The position numbers and the translations under genes are program-made. A stretch of 64,000 nucleotides of DNA from Buchnera aphidicola (Ceratovacuna keduensis) (GTDB lineage Bacteria; Pseudomonadota; Gammaproteobacteria; Enterobacterales; Enterobacteriaceae): assembly GCF_039372665.1 (NCBI RefSeq), contig NZ_CP134994.1:310001-374000 (forward strand), given 5' to 3'. Positions within the stretch are counted from its first letter, which is position 1; the number at the start of each line of letters is the position of its first letter. Below the pieces are notes generated by a model. The model made no database searches. It had not been told where the DNA came from and was given only the letters and a program-made list of their open reading frames with translations. Positions 40,831 through 50,847 of this stretch are shown here, piece by piece.

Positions 40831-41667
40831 TTAAATTTCTATTTTTTTTTTTAATTCTATTATAGTTTTTTCTACATTTGGAAATTTTTTATGCCATAAA
40901 AAACAAGAATGAGCAGCTTGACTTACTAACATTCCTATACCATCTTTAAAATAAATTGATCCATATTTTTTACACCATTTTAAAAAAGGAGTACTTTTTC
41001 CATTTTTTTGAAAATATAAATCATAACAATAAGAACTTTTAGAAATTATAGATTTAGGAATATCCGGAATTTTATTAAATACTCCACTAGAAGTAGCATT
41101 TATTATTAAATTAAAATTATAATTTTTTATTTCATTTTTTTTTAAACAAAATAAATTTCCAAAATTATTAAATTTTTCTGACAAAATTTTTGCTCTATAA
41201 AAAGTTCTATTATATATATATACTTTATTATTTTTAGAAATTAAATTTGGAACTATTCCATAAGAAGCACCTCCTGCTCCAATTATTAATATATTATTTT
41301 TTTTTTTTAAAAAATTTAATCTTTTTAAATCATCTAAAATACCTATTCCATCAGTATTATCACCTAATAAAAAATTATTTTCAATTTTTTTTAAAGTATT
41401 TACAGATCCAGAAATTTTTGCTCTTTTAGTTAAAACATCTATATATTTTATTATTTTTTTTTTATATGGCAATGTTACATTAGCACCCAAATTATATTTT
41501 TCTTTAAAAAAATCTTTTAAAAAAATTTTTAAACAATTTTTAGGAGTTAAAATAGTATTATAAAAATATTTAATATTAATTTGTTTAGAAAAAATTTTAT
41601 GAATAATTGGAGATAAAGAATGACTAACTGGATTTCCAAAAAGAGAAAAATTATTTAAATTAACCAT
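40831..41667 (-). CDS. aroE: Shikimate dehydrogenase
   Basis: A 278-residue enzyme (E. coli 272) reducing 3-dehydroshikimate with NADPH in the aromatic amino acid pathway. 'LFGNPVSHSLSPIIH' binds shikimate, the catalytic Lys is in 'NVTLPYKKKI', 'GDNTDGIG' holds the catalytic Asp, and 'IGAGGASYGI' is the NADP loop. The frame can begin at ATG 41685, but ATG 41667 is preferred: GGAGAA lies 10 bases before it and the length before FGNP fits better. Either start overlaps the end of tsaC. It is upstream of tRNA-Glu, 23S and 5S, as in other Buchnera. Confidence 0.95.
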   Translation of the reverse strand: MVNLNNFSLFGNPVSHSLSPIIHKIFSKQINIKYFYNTILTPKNCLKIFLKDFFKEKYNLGANVTLPYKKKIIKYIDVLTKRAKISGSVNTLKKIENNFLLGDNTDGIGILDDLKRLNFLKKKNNILIIGAGGASYGIVPNLISKNNKVYIYNRTFYRAKILSEKFNNFGNLFCLKKNEIKNYNFNLIINATSSGVFNKIPDIPKSIISKSSYCYDLYFQKNGKSTPFLKWCKKYGSIYFKDGIGMLVSQAAHSCFLWHKKFPNVEKTIIELKKKIEI

Positions 41668-42229
41668 TTCTAATATATTCTCCATTTATAATATTTATTA
41701 TAGTAGAAGGACTTTTTTTTAAATTAACATAACCATTCATAATACAAATTTTTTTACCAAATTGATATAAAACTTCTTTCATATTTCTACAAGGATTAAG
41801 CCCACTTAAATTAGCGCTAGTAGATATTATTGCTTTTCCGAAATTTTTACATAAACTTTTTACAAATTTATTTTTAGTTATTCTTACAGCAACTAATTCA
41901 GAATTTCCTTTTATATAAAAAGATACATTATTATTAGCTGGATGCAAAAGAGTAAAATTTCCTGGCCAAAATTTATAAAACTTTTTTATATTATTTTTTG
42001 GAACATTTTTTGTAGAAATATATTTTTTTATATGTTTATAATTATATGATATTATTATAAGACCTTTTTTAGCATTTCTATTTTTTATTTTTAACAAATT
42101 AATAATAGCTTTTTCATTATCAGGATCACATCCTATTCCAAATACTGATTCAGTAGGATATATCACTGATTTGCCATTTTTTAAATTCATAATACATTTA
42201 TTAATATTTCTTTGACATTCAATATACAT
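41660..42229 (-). CDS. tsaC: Threonylcarbamoyl-AMP synthase TsaC (YrdC)
   Basis: A 189-residue YrdC-domain protein (E. coli TsaC 190). It makes threonylcarbamoyl-AMP from Thr, bicarbonate and ATP for t6A at position 37 of ANN-decoding tRNAs. The 'VIYPTESVFGIGCDPDNEKA' start, 'KGLIIISYNY', 'WPGNFTLLHPA' and 'ISTSANLSGLNPC' are family signatures. t6A is essential in most bacteria and especially relevant in a genome dominated by AAA, ATA and AAT codons. It overlaps aroE and is first in the unit leading to the rRNA genes. Confidence 0.95.
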   Translation of the reverse strand: MYIECQRNINKCIMNLKNGKSVIYPTESVFGIGCDPDNEKAIINLLKIKNRNAKKGLIIISYNYKHIKKYISTKNVPKNNIKKFYKFWPGNFTLLHPANNNVSFYIKGNSELVAVRITKNKFVKSLCKNFGKAIISTSANLSGLNPCRNMKEVLYQFGKKICIMNGYVNLKKSPSTIINIINGEYIRNG

Positions 42230-42376
42230 AAAACAAACTTATAAAAATAAAAATATATAATAATTTTTATATTGATTTCTTTAATATAATTAAAGATAAT
42301 AAAAATTATATAAATAAAAAATATTATCATATAACAAAATTATTTTAAATAAAAAAAATAGAAAAATAAAAATATT

Positions 42377-42883
42377 ATGAAAATATTAAGATATCCTAAT
42401 AAAAAATTAAGATATATATCAAAACCTGTAATAAAAATAGATAAAAAAATTCATAAAATAATAGATAAAATGTTTAAAATAATGATATTAGAAAATGGAA
42501 TAGGATTATCTGCAATTCAAGTTGGAATTCCTTTACAAATAATAACAATATTAGATACAGAAAATATTAATAAAAAAATTACAATAATAAATCCTAAAAT
42601 AATAAAAAAAAAAAAAAAAATATTAAATAGTGAAGGTTGTCTTTCATTTCCAAATCAACAAGCTATTGTTCCAAGATATAAATATTTAGATATAAAAGCT
42701 TTAAACTATTATGGAAAAAACATAAAAATAAAAGCTAAATCTTTACTATCGATATGTATACAACATGAAATTGATCATTTATTAGGAAAACTTTTTATAG
42801 ATTATCTTTCAGAGTTAAAAAAAAATATCATAAAAAAAAAAATGAAAAAAATGTATAAAAAAGAAAATGAAAATAAAAATTAA
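42377..42883 (+). CDS. def: Peptide deformylase
   Basis: A 168-residue metalloenzyme (E. coli 169) that removes formyl from nascent proteins. The three motifs are present: 'GIGLSAIQVG' (usual GxGxAAxQ, with Ser for the first Ala), 'EGCLSFP' with the metal Cys, and 'QHEIDHLLG' with the two metal His and the catalytic Glu. A run of 17 A (42604-42620) encodes five Lys and is in frame, the longest tract I saw. It overlaps fmt by 17 bases, forming the classic def-fmt operon. Confidence 0.97.
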   Translation: MKILRYPNKKLRYISKPVIKIDKKIHKIIDKMFKIMILENGIGLSAIQVGIPLQIITILDTENINKKITIINPKIIKKKKKILNSEGCLSFPNQQAIVPRYKYLDIKALNYYGKNIKIKAKSLLSICIQHEIDHLLGKLFIDYLSELKKNIIKKKMKKMYKKENENKN

Positions 42884-43814
42884 AAAAAAATTAAAAATAG
42901 TTTTTGTTGGAACAACAAATTTTTCTAAAAAATATTTAGAAGCTTTAATAAAATCAAAATATAAAATAACAAAAGTTATAACAAAAAGAAAATTTTTTAA
43001 AAAAAAATATATTTCTGAAGTTGAAAAAGTTGCAAAAAAAAATTTTATTAAAGTAATTTCAAAAATAAATTTAGAAAATTCAAAAATAATAAAAGAAATT
43101 AAAAAAGAAAATCCAGACATTATGATAATAGTTGCATATGGAATAAAAATACCTAAAAATATAATAAAAATATTTCCATTAAAAGCAATAAATATACATC
43201 CTTCAATTTTACCTAAATGGAAAGGACCTTCTCCTATACAAAGAGCTATATTAAATGGAGATAAAAAAACTGGTATCAGTATTATACTAATAAATCAAAA
43301 AATTGATTCTGGCAATATATTATATAAAAAAACATGCAAAATAGAAAAAAAGGATACATTCTTAAGTCTATCTAAAAAATTATGTAATATTGGAATAAAA
43401 TGCATGTTTTTAACTTTAAAAAATATTCATAAAAAAAAAGAACATAAACAAAAAAATATAAAAAATAATAATTTATATGCATATAAAATTAAAAAGTTAG
43501 AAACAAAATTAATTTGGTCAAAATCTGCAAAATCTTTAGAAAGATCAATAAGAGCTTTTTTCCCAAAACCTGCAAGTTATTTTATATATAAAAAAAAAAG
43601 AATAAAAGTAATGAAATCTAAAATATTTTTTTCAAAAAAAAAATATTTGTGTGGAAAAATAATAAATGTTTTAAAAAATGGAATATATATAGGAACAAAA
43701 AAAAATTGTTTAATAATAAATAAAATTCAATTAGAAGGTAAAAAAATAATTAATTCTGTAGATATATATAATGGATACAAAAATTTTTTTAAAATTGGAG
43801 ATATAATTAAATGA
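42867..43814 (+). CDS. fmt: Methionyl-tRNA formyltransferase
   Basis: A 315-residue enzyme, identical in length to E. coli Fmt. It formylates Met-tRNA-fMet using formyl-tetrahydrofolate. Catalytic 'AINIHPSILPKWKGPSPIQRA' (Asn, His) and 'QKIDSGNILY' (Asp) are in place, and the C-terminal tRNA-binding domain has 'IRAFFPKPASYF'. The start overlaps the end of def. Both FolD (cofactor) and the initiator tRNA (substrate) are encoded in this window. It converges with rplQ. Confidence 0.96.
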   Translation: MKIKIKKKLKIVFVGTTNFSKKYLEALIKSKYKITKVITKRKFFKKKYISEVEKVAKKNFIKVISKINLENSKIIKEIKKENPDIMIIVAYGIKIPKNIIKIFPLKAINIHPSILPKWKGPSPIQRAILNGDKKTGISIILINQKIDSGNILYKKTCKIEKKDTFLSLSKKLCNIGIKCMFLTLKNIHKKKEHKQKNIKNNNLYAYKIKKLETKLIWSKSAKSLERSIRAFFPKPASYFIYKKKRIKVMKSKIFFSKKKYLCGKIINVLKNGIYIGTKKNCLIINKIQLEGKKIINSVDIYNGYKNFFKIGDIIK

Positions 43815-43842
43815 AATATAAATTTTATAATAAATTTTATAT

Positions 43843-43873
43843 AAATAATAGTTATAAAAAATAACTATTATTT
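43843..43873. terminator. Bidirectional terminator-like hairpin between fmt and rplQ
   Basis: AAATAATAGTTAT (43843-43855) pairs perfectly with ATAACTATTATTT (43861-43873) around a 5-A loop, followed on the + strand by ATTTTGTTTT. It lies between the convergent ends of fmt and the alpha operon, where a shared terminator is expected. The stem is all A/T except for one G-C pair, so its strength is uncertain. Confidence 0.55.
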
Positions 43874-43909
43874 ATTTTGTTTTATATGAAAAATATTTAT
43901 ACATTTTTT

Positions 43910-44308
43910 TTATAATTTTTTTTTAATAACATTATTTTTTTTTCTTCCTACTAATTCTATATAAGACATTAAAGAATTATCTCCTTTTCTAAATCCACAT
44001 TTTAAAATTCTAATATATCCTCCTGGTCTTTTTAAAAAAAATGGAGCTATATCAACAAATAGTTTTTTTACTATATTTACATTTCTTATTCTAGAAAACA
44101 CAATTCTTCTATTATGTAAAGAATCTTTTTTAGAAATAGTAATTATTTTTTCTGAAAATTTTCTTAATTCTTTAGCTTTAGCTAAAGTAGTTTTAATCCT
44201 TTCATATTCAAATAAAGAACACATCATATTTCTAATCATAGATTTAAAATGACTTCTTGTTCGATTAAATTTTTTTCCAGATTTTTTATGTCTCACAAAA
44301 CTCTCCAA
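43910..44308 (-). CDS. rplQ: 50S ribosomal protein L17
   Basis: A 132-residue protein (E. coli 127). 'RHKKSGKKFNRTRSHFKSMI' at the start and 'GGYIRILKCGFRKGDNSLMSYIEL' near the end are diagnostic for L17, a large-subunit protein near the tunnel exit. It is the last gene of the alpha operon, 47 bases after rpoA, and converges with fmt. The C-terminus has a short extra Lys/Asn-rich tail typical of this genome. Confidence 0.97.
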   Translation of the reverse strand: MESFVRHKKSGKKFNRTRSHFKSMIRNMMCSLFEYERIKTTLAKAKELRKFSEKIITISKKDSLHNRRIVFSRIRNVNIVKKLFVDIAPFFLKRPGGYIRILKCGFRKGDNSLMSYIELVGRKKNNVIKKKL

Positions 44309-44355
44309 AAAAATATAAAAAAATTTTTAATATGTTAAAATATAATATAAAAATT

Positions 44356-45339
44356 TTATTCTAATAAATCTTTAGGAGGCCAATTTTTTAATTGAGTTCC
44401 CAAAAATAAATTTCTAGAAGAAAGAACATCTTTTATTTCGGTAAGAGATTTTTTACCTAAATTAGGCGTTTTTAATAATTCTACTTCTGTTTTTTGTATT
44501 AAATCACCTATATAATGTATAGATTCAGATTTTAAACAATTAGCTGATCTAACAGTTAATTCTAAATCATCTACAGGTCTTAACAAAGTAGGATCAAATT
44601 TTGGTTTTTCCTCCTTTATTTTATCCTTTTTAATATCTTTTAAATATATAAAAGATTCTAGTTGTTCATATAAAATTGTAGAAGCATATCTTATTGCACT
44701 TTCAGGATCAATTGTTCCATTTGTTTCTATTAATATTATTAATTTATCTAAATCAGTTCTTTGCTTTACTCTAGCTGATTCTACATTATAAGATATATGA
44801 TTAATAGGACTATACCAAGCATCTAATAAAAGTCTTCCTAAAGAAGAATCTTTATTATCGATTCTAGAAGAAGCTGGAGAATATCCAATTCCTTTTTCTA
44901 CTTTCATTCTCATTTTTATTGATGAATTATTAGAAGTCAAACTACAAATAAAATGATTTAATTTTATTATTTCTATATCTCCATCATGAGAAATATCAGA
45001 AGAAATAACATTACATTCTCCATATTTTTCTATAGTCATAAATGAAGAATTTTTACTATGCATTTTTACTGGAAGTTCTTTTAAATTTAATAATATATTT
45101 ATTATATCTTCTTTAACACCATCTTTTGTACTATATTCATGTAATATTCCTTCTATAAAAACTTCTGTAATAGCACATCCAGGAATAGAAGATAACAATA
45201 TTCTTCTTAAAGAATTTCCTAAAGTGTGACCAAATCCTCTTTCCAATGGTTCCAAAGTAACTTCAGACTTATTTAAAGAAATTTTTTTTATATTAACTAA
45301 TTTTGGTTTTAATAGTGTAGAGATAAAACTATGATACAT
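44356..45339 (-). CDS. rpoA: RNA polymerase subunit alpha
   Basis: A 327-residue protein (E. coli 329). The N-terminal dimerisation domain carries '[20 protein letters not shown]' and '[20 protein letters not shown]'. After a linker, the C-terminal domain (about 250-327), which binds UP elements and activators, contains '[20 protein letters not shown]' and '[19 protein letters not shown]'. The complete C-terminal domain is retained even though few activators are expected in such a genome. It follows rpsD after 30 bases. Confidence 0.98.
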   Translation of the reverse strand: MYHSFISTLLKPKLVNIKKISLNKSEVTLEPLERGFGHTLGNSLRRILLSSIPGCAITEVFIEGILHEYSTKDGVKEDIINILLNLKELPVKMHSKNSSFMTIEKYGECNVISSDISHDGDIEIIKLNHFICSLTSNNSSIKMRMKVEKGIGYSPASSRIDNKDSSLGRLLLDAWYSPINHISYNVESARVKQRTDLDKLIILIETNGTIDPESAIRYASTILYEQLESFIYLKDIKKDKIKEEKPKFDPTLLRPVDDLELTVRSANCLKSESIHYIGDLIQKTEVELLKTPNLGKKSLTEIKDVLSSRNLFLGTQLKNWPPKDLLE

Positions 45340-45369
45340 AATACCTCCATTATTAAATTAAAACAAATA

Positions 45370-45990
45370 TTATTTAGAATAAAATTCAACTATTAGATGT
45401 TCATTTATATCAGAAGATAAATCATTTCTTTCTGGTATTTGTTTAAAAATTCCAATCATATCAGAAATATTAACATCTAACCATAAAAATTTTTCATATT
45501 GTTTAGAAATTTCTAATGATGCTTTTATTCTAGATTGATTTTTAGCACTTTTTTTTATTTCTATTATATCATTAATGTTTACTTGATATGATGGAATATT
45601 AACTATTCTTTTATTAACTAAAATTGTTTTATGACTTACTAATTGTCTAGATTCAGATCTAGTACTACCAAATCCCATTCTATATACTATATTATCTAAT
45701 CTTCTTTCTAATAATTTCAATAAATTTTCTCCAGTATTTCCTTTTATTTTAGATGCTTTTTTATAATAATTTCTAAATTGCTTTTCTAAAATTCCATATA
45801 ATCTTTTAACTTTTTGTTTTTCCCTAAATTGTAAACCATAATCTGAAATTCTATTTTTCTTTATGCCATGTTGACCTGGAAAACTAGAAATTTTACATTT
45901 AGTATCTATAGATCTTAAACCTGATTTTAAAAATAAGTCAGTTCCTTCTCTTCTACTTAATTTTAACTTAGGTCCTAAATATTTTGCCAT
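45370..45990 (-). CDS. rpsD: 30S ribosomal protein S4
   Basis: A 206-residue protein, identical in length to E. coli S4. '[20 protein letters not shown]' at the start and the S4 RNA-binding domain '[20 protein letters not shown]' followed by '[20 protein letters not shown]' are clear. S4 binds 16S rRNA early in assembly and in E. coli represses the alpha operon. It lies between rpsK and rpoA in the normal order. Confidence 0.98.
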   Translation of the reverse strand: MAKYLGPKLKLSRREGTDLFLKSGLRSIDTKCKISSFPGQHGIKKNRISDYGLQFREKQKVKRLYGILEKQFRNYYKKASKIKGNTGENLLKLLERRLDNIVYRMGFGSTRSESRQLVSHKTILVNKRIVNIPSYQVNINDIIEIKKSAKNQSRIKASLEISKQYEKFLWLDVNISDMIGIFKQIPERNDLSSDINEHLIVEFYSK

Positions 45991-46011
45991 TTTTTTTTCC
46001 TAATAATAAAT

Positions 46012-46401
46012 TTATACTCTTCTTTTTTTTGGAGGTCTACATCCATTATGAGGTATTGGAGTTACATCAATAATATTAATTATTTTAAATCCTGCAGCAT
46101 TAAAAGCTCTAATTGCTGATTCTCTGCCAGGACCTGGACCTTTTACCATTATTTCTAAATTTTTCATATTATAAGATTTTACTGATTCAGCACATTTTTC
46201 AGCTGCAACCTGAGCTGCAAATGGAGTAGATTTTCTAGATCCTCTAAAACCAGAACCACCAGACGTAGCCCAACCTAATGTATTTCCTTTTTTATCTGTT
46301 ATAGTTACAATAGTATTGTTAAAAGAAGCATGAATATGAGCTACTCCATCAGTAATATATTTTTTAATTTTTTTTTTAGATTTTGTTAAAACTTTTTTCA
46401 T
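46012..46401 (-). CDS. rpsK: 30S ribosomal protein S11
   Basis: A 129-residue protein, same length as E. coli S11. '[19 protein letters not shown]', '[20 protein letters not shown]' and the C-terminal '[18 protein letters not shown]' are strongly conserved. S11 lies on the 30S platform by the E site. It is in the standard alpha operon position between rpsM and rpsD. Confidence 0.98.
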   Translation of the reverse strand: MKKVLTKSKKKIKKYITDGVAHIHASFNNTIVTITDKKGNTLGWATSGGSGFRGSRKSTPFAAQVAAEKCAESVKSYNMKNLEIMVKGPGPGRESAIRAFNAAGFKIINIIDVTPIPHNGCRPPKKRRV

Positions 46402-46428
46402 TTTATTACTCTTTTTTTAATTAAAAAA

Positions 46429-46785
46429 TTATTTTTTTAATATTTTTCTAGGACCTTTTCTAGTTCTAGCATTTGTTTTAGTTCTTTGACCTCTTACAGG
46501 AAGACCTTTTCTATGTCTTAACCCCCTGTAACAACCTAAATCCATTAATCTTTTTATACATAATTTATTTTTTCTTCTTAAATCACCTTCTACAATAAAT
46601 TTAGATACTTTTTCTCTTAATAAATCTAATATTTTCTCGTCTAGAGAACCTATTTTTGAAAAAAAAGATATATTTAAATCTTTACAAATATAATTAGCTC
46701 TAGATTTTCCAATACCATATATCATACTTAAAGCTATATTCACATGTTTATTATTTTCTATATTAATACCTTGAATACGAATCAT
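46429..46785 (-). CDS. rpsM: 30S ribosomal protein S13
   Basis: A 118-residue protein, same length as E. coli S13. It starts '[20 protein letters not shown]' and ends with the basic tail '[20 protein letters not shown]' that contacts P-site tRNA. S13 forms intersubunit bridges at the head of 30S. It is the first gene of the alpha operon, after rpmJ. Confidence 0.98.
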   Translation of the reverse strand: MIRIQGINIENNKHVNIALSMIYGIGKSRANYICKDLNISFFSKIGSLDEKILDLLREKVSKFIVEGDLRRKNKLCIKRLMDLGCYRGLRHRKGLPVRGQRTKTNARTRKGPRKILKK

Positions 46786-46827
46786 ATTTTATAAAATTCC
46801 TAATTTTAAAAATTTTTTAAAAAAAAA

Positions 46828-46944
46828 TTAACCTTGTCTTTGCTTATGTTTTTTATCATTTTTACAAGTTACAACAATTACATTATTTCTTTTTACTATT
46901 TTACACAATTTACACATTTTTTTTACTGAAGTTCTAACTTTCAT
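46828..46944 (-). CDS. rpmJ: 50S ribosomal protein L36
   Basis: A short gene of 38 codons on the minus strand starting [20 protein letters not shown] and ending '[10 protein letters not shown]'. Length and sequence match E. coli L36 (38 residues). The zinc-binding ligands Cys11, Cys14, Cys27 and His33 are kept. It lies between secY and rpsM as in E. coli. Confidence 0.97.
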   Translation of the reverse strand: MKVRTSVKKMCKLCKIVKRNNVIVVTCKNDKKHKQRQG

Positions 46945-46959
46945 ATCAAAACCTTTATT

Positions 46960-48312
46960 TTAAAAAAAATTATTTTCAATTTTATTATTAGAATTTTTGA
47001 AATTTTTATAATACATGTTAGAAACAATAATATTTTGTATTTGACTTATACAATCTATAATTACTACTATTACTATTAATAAAGAAGTTCCACCAAAATA
47101 TAAATTAGAATTTAAAAAATATTTTACAAATTCCGGAACCATACAAACAAAAGAAATATACAAAGATCCTATAAAAGTTAATTTTGTAACAATTTTCTTT
47201 ATATATTCAGAAGTTTTATTACCAGGTCTAATTCCTCTTATAAAAGCTCCAGATTTTTTTAAATTTTCTGATGTATCCTTAGAATTAAAAGTTAAATTAG
47301 TATAAAAAAAACAAAAAAATATTATTAAAACAATATAACTAAATGTATAAAAAAAACTATTTGGTTGTAAAAATTTTAAAAAATTTATCAATAAATTATT
47401 TTTATAAAAACTTATTATCCAAGAAAAAATTGTATAAGGTAATAAAACTATACTAGATGCAAATATAGCTGGTATTACTCCTACTATATTTACTTTCAGA
47501 GGTAAATGACTATTGTTAGTAATATATGACATTTTTCTCTGATTAATATTAGCATATTGAACATTTATTTTATAATAACTTCTTTCTATAAAAGTAATAA
47601 AAAAAATTACAGAAAATATAAAAATAATTAAAAATAAAAATAAAAAATAATTAATATTTTCTAATCTAAATTTTTCTATAACATTTATAATAGAATGTGG
47701 AATACCAGATATTATTCCTAAAAATATTATTATAGACATTCCATTTCCTATACCATATTTAGTAATAAGTTCTCCAATCCATATTAAAAACATAGTACCT
47801 GTTACTAGACTAAAAGAACATAAAATATAAAAACATATTCCTGAATTAATAACCAAATCTTTAAAAATATATATATTAGATAAACTTATAGATATACAAA
47901 TAGACTGAACAATAGCTAAAATAAAAGAAAGATATTTTGTATATCTATTAATTTGTATTTTTCCAATTTCTCCATTTTTTTTCATATTTTTAAATTTTGA
48001 ATTTATTAAAGTAAGAAGTTGAATAATTATAGATGAAGATATATATGGCATTATACCTAAAGAAAATATAGATGCTTTACTAATAGATCCACCAGAAAAT
48101 ACATTTAACATATCTAATAAATTTCCACTATTTTGATATAATATTTTAGATAAAACTGTAATATTAATTCCTGGAATTGGTATTAAAGATCCTATTCTAA
48201 AAATAATAACTGATATTATTAAAAATAAAATTCTATTTTTCAGTTCATTTTTATTTATATAAAAATTTTTATTAGAAAATTTATTAATTGTACTATTTAA
48301 TTTATTTGCCAT
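46960..48312 (-). CDS. secY: Protein translocase subunit SecY
   Basis: A 450-residue protein (E. coli 443) with ten membrane helices, the channel of the Sec translocon. 'RIGSLIPIPGIN' in the first helix, 'GSISKASIFSLGIMPYISSS' (plug and TM2), and 'FIRGIRPGNKTSEYIKKIV' in the cytoplasmic loop are signatures. Helices are Ile/Phe-enriched compared with E. coli. It works with the SRP whose RNA is encoded at 30482-30593. It lies between rplO and rpmJ. Confidence 0.97.
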   Translation of the reverse strand: MANKLNSTINKFSNKNFYINKNELKNRILFLIISVIIFRIGSLIPIPGINITVLSKILYQNSGNLLDMLNVFSGGSISKASIFSLGIMPYISSSIIIQLLTLINSKFKNMKKNGEIGKIQINRYTKYLSFILAIVQSICISISLSNIYIFKDLVINSGICFYILCSFSLVTGTMFLIWIGELITKYGIGNGMSIIIFLGIISGIPHSIINVIEKFRLENINYFLFLFLIIFIFSVIFFITFIERSYYKINVQYANINQRKMSYITNNSHLPLKVNIVGVIPAIFASSIVLLPYTIFSWIISFYKNNLLINFLKFLQPNSFFYTFSYIVLIIFFCFFYTNLTFNSKDTSENLKKSGAFIRGIRPGNKTSEYIKKIVTKLTFIGSLYISFVCMVPEFVKYFLNSNLYFGGTSLLIVIVVIIDCISQIQNIIVSNMYYKNFKNSNNKIENNFF

Positions 48313-48329
48313 AATATATATTATATTAC

Positions 48330-48767
48330 CTATTTTATTTTACCACCAAACTTTTTTATTATAACAGACAATTTTTTTGTAGTTTTTAATCCTTTTAATA
48401 TAATTTTTTTATTTATATTTCCAGTTCCTATAAATTTTACATATTTTACATTTTTTTTAATAATGCTATTAGTTTTCAATAAATTTAAATTTATTAAATC
48501 ATATTTTTTTAATAAATCATTTATTTTGCTAAATTTTAATTCTTTAGTAAAAATATTTTTTTTAGAAGTAAAACCAAATTTAGGAGATCTTTTATACAAA
48601 GGCGTTTGACCGCCTTCAAAACCTATTCTTATTGAAGATCCTTTTCTAGATTTTTGACCTTTATGACCTCTTCCAGATGTTTTACCTAAACCAGAACCTA
48701 TTCCTCTTCCACATCTTTTTTTTCTTTTTGATCTTTCTTCATATAATGCTATATTTTTAAGTAACAT
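48330..48767 (-). CDS. rplO: 50S ribosomal protein L15
   Basis: A 145-residue protein (E. coli 144). The Gly/Arg-rich N-terminus '[20 protein letters not shown]' and '[18 protein letters not shown]' are diagnostic. The C-terminal half is more diverged and Lys/Ile-rich, ending '[10 protein letters not shown]'. L15 is a late-assembly protein of 50S. It is followed directly by secY, and preceded by rpmD with a 4-base gap. Confidence 0.97.
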   Translation of the reverse strand: MLLKNIALYEERSKRKKRCGRGIGSGLGKTSGRGHKGQKSRKGSSIRIGFEGGQTPLYKRSPKFGFTSKKNIFTKELKFSKINDLLKKYDLINLNLLKTNSIIKKNVKYVKFIGTGNINKKIILKGLKTTKKLSVIIKKFGGKIK

Positions 48768-48771
48768 AAAA

Positions 48772-48957
48772 TTATAATTCCTCTATTTTTAACATATAAC
48801 TTATTTTATTTATCATACCAGAAATAGAAAGATTATTGTCTAAATTTTTAAAACTTCCTATTTTTTTTAAACCTAATGCTAACAAAGTTAATTTATGTTT
48901 AGGCAATATACCTATTGAACTTTTTATTTGAGTTATTTTAAATCTTTTAAAATTCAT
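48772..48957 (-). CDS. rpmD: 50S ribosomal protein L30
   Basis: A 61-residue protein (E. coli 59). I chose ATG 48957: the frame also extends upstream to a TTG at 48975, but the extra residues would overlap rpsE and have no counterpart in L30. '[20 protein letters not shown]' and '[15 protein letters not shown]' match L30. It begins 4 bases after the rpsE stop, in the normal spc operon order. Confidence 0.94.
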   Translation of the reverse strand: MNFKRFKITQIKSSIGILPKHKLTLLALGLKKIGSFKNLDNNLSISGMINKISYMLKIEEL

Positions 48958-48961
48958 ATTT

Positions 48962-49471
48962 TTAATTATTTCCAAAAAAAAATTTTATTGTTTTATTTCT
49001 CTTTTTTGAAACAATATTAGGAGATTGCATGTTTTTTAAACCATTTATAGTAGCTCTAACTACATTTATTGGATTAGTAGATCCATAAGTTTTAGCTAAT
49101 ACATTAAATACTCCAGATACTTCAAAAACAGCACGCATTGCTCCTCCAGCAATTATACCTGTACCATCAGAAGCAGGTTTCATAAAAATAGTAGATCCTG
49201 TAAAAGTTTCTTTAATAGAATATTGTAAAGTATTTTTATTTAAAAAAAAAGTTATCATATTTTTTCTAGCTTTTTCCATAGCTTTTTGTATGGCAGAAGG
49301 AACTTCTTTAGATTTTCCATATCCAAAACCAACTTTACCATTTTTATTTCCTACTACAGTTAAAGCAGTAAAAGAAAAAACTCTTCCACCTTTAACAGTT
49401 TTTGAAACTCTATTAACTGAAATCAATTTTTCTTGAAATTCATTATTTTTTTTATTATCTATATTTTTCAT
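48962..49471 (-). CDS. rpsE: 30S ribosomal protein S5
   Basis: A 169-residue protein (E. coli 167). '[20 protein letters not shown]', '[20 protein letters not shown]' and '[19 protein letters not shown]' are conserved S5 elements. S5 takes part in mRNA unwinding and accuracy at the entry channel. spc operon position between rplR and rpmD. Confidence 0.98.
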   Translation of the reverse strand: MKNIDNKKNNEFQEKLISVNRVSKTVKGGRVFSFTALTVVGNKNGKVGFGYGKSKEVPSAIQKAMEKARKNMITFFLNKNTLQYSIKETFTGSTIFMKPASDGTGIIAGGAMRAVFEVSGVFNVLAKTYGSTNPINVVRATINGLKNMQSPNIVSKKRNKTIKFFFGNN

Positions 49472-49482
49472 AAAAAATATTC

Positions 49483-49842
49483 CTAAAATTTTAGACCATA
49501 TTTTCTAGCAGATTCAGCTAATTCTTTAATTCTTCCATGATATTTAAATCCAGAACGATCAAATGATACTCTATCTATTCCATTTTTTAAAGATCTTAAA
49601 GCTATTTTTTTACCAATTAATTTAGCTGATTTTTTATTACCAGGATAACAAATATTTTTTTTAATATTTTTTTCTAATGTAGAAGCAGAAACTACTACAA
49701 AATTGTTTGAAGAAATTATCTGAGCATAAATATTACGAGAACTTCTATGAACTACTAACCTTATACTTTTTAATTTTTTAAATTTCTCTCTATATTTTAA
49801 AAATCTTCTAATTCTAGCATCTTTTTTTTTTAACACACTCAT
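49483..49842 (-). CDS. rplR: 50S ribosomal protein L18
   Basis: A 119-residue protein (E. coli 117). '[20 protein letters not shown]' and '[20 protein letters not shown]' are L18 signatures. L18 binds 5S rRNA together with L5, whose gene is in the same operon. It begins one base after the rplF stop. Confidence 0.97.
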   Translation of the reverse strand: MSVLKKKDARIRRFLKYREKFKKLKSIRLVVHRSSRNIYAQIISSNNFVVVSASTLEKNIKKNICYPGNKKSAKLIGKKIALRSLKNGIDRVSFDRSGFKYHGRIKELAESARKYGLKF

Positions 49843-49843
49843 T

Positions 49844-50377
49844 TTACTTCTTTTTAGCCTCTTTTCTTCTTATTATTTCATTTTCATAATGAATACCTTT
49901 TCCTTTATAAGGTTCAGGAGTTCTATATGATCTTAAATTAGCTGCAGTTTGAAAAACCAACTGTTTATTTATTCCACTAAGAATAATTTTATTTGTAGAA
50001 TTACAACTAGCAAAAACACCATTAGGTAATTTATATTCTATTACATGAGAATATCCTAAATTTAAATTTATTACATTTTCATTTATATAAGCTTTATATC
50101 CAACTCCAGATAATATTAATATTTTAAAAAATTTATTTTTAACTCCATATATCATAGAAAAAACTAAAGATCTATAAGTTCCAGCATACATCCATGATTT
50201 ATTAAAATTATCATCACAATTAAAAGTTAACAAATTTTTTTTATATTTTATATATACACAATCATTAATTTTCAATTTTAATTTACCATATATACCATGT
50301 ACATATATTCTATTTTTTTTTATAACTATATTAACATCATTAGGAACTAAAATAGGACTTTTTGCTATTCTAGACAT
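49844..50377 (-). CDS. rplF: 50S ribosomal protein L6
   Basis: A 177-residue protein, same length as E. coli L6. It starts '[17 protein letters not shown]', the conserved 'GVGYKAYI' turn is present, and the C-terminal '[20 protein letters not shown]' contacts the sarcin-ricin loop. spc operon position between rpsH and rplR. Confidence 0.97.
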   Translation of the reverse strand: MSRIAKSPILVPNDVNIVIKKNRIYVHGIYGKLKLKINDCVYIKYKKNLLTFNCDDNFNKSWMYAGTYRSLVFSMIYGVKNKFFKILILSGVGYKAYINENVINLNLGYSHVIEYKLPNGVFASCNSTNKIILSGINKQLVFQTAANLRSYRTPEPYKGKGIHYENEIIRRKEAKKK

Positions 50378-50425
50378 ATAAAAACTCCATATATTTTTAT
50401 ATAAAAATTAATTAATTTAATAAAA

Positions 50426-50806
50426 TTAATAAACATTACATAATATTTCACCACCAATTCCTAATTTTCTAGCTTCAAAATCAGTTAAAACTCCTCTAGA
50501 AGTAGATATTATAGAAATTCCCAATCCATAAATAACCTTATATACATCTCTTTTATTTTTATATACTCTAAGACTAGGCTTACTTACTTTTTCTATATGT
50601 TCTATTACAGGTTTTCCATTATAATATTTTAAAAATATTTTTATTTTATAATTAATCAAAAAATTTTTTATATATCCTTCTCTTTTTAAAACTTCTAAAA
50701 TAGAAACTTTAAATTTGGAAAATTTTACAATTACATATATCTTTTTAGAAAATTGACCATTTCTTATTCTAGTTAACATATCACTGATAGAATCTTGCAT
50801 ACTCAT
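50426..50806 (-). CDS. rpsH: 30S ribosomal protein S8
   Basis: A 126-residue protein (E. coli 130). 'MSMQDSISDMLTRIRNGQ' at the start and the C-terminal 'GLGISIISTSRGVLTDFEAR' with 'GGEILCNVY' are diagnostic. S8 binds central-domain 16S rRNA; in E. coli it also represses the spc operon by binding its mRNA near rplE. I did not identify that mRNA site here. Confidence 0.97.
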   Translation of the reverse strand: MSMQDSISDMLTRIRNGQFSKKIYVIVKFSKFKVSILEVLKREGYIKNFLINYKIKIFLKYYNGKPVIEHIEKVSKPSLRVYKNKRDVYKVIYGLGISIISTSRGVLTDFEARKLGIGGEILCNVY

Positions 50807-50847
50807 TTTTAAAAATTATCCTATAATGTTTATAAAAAAAATTAATT

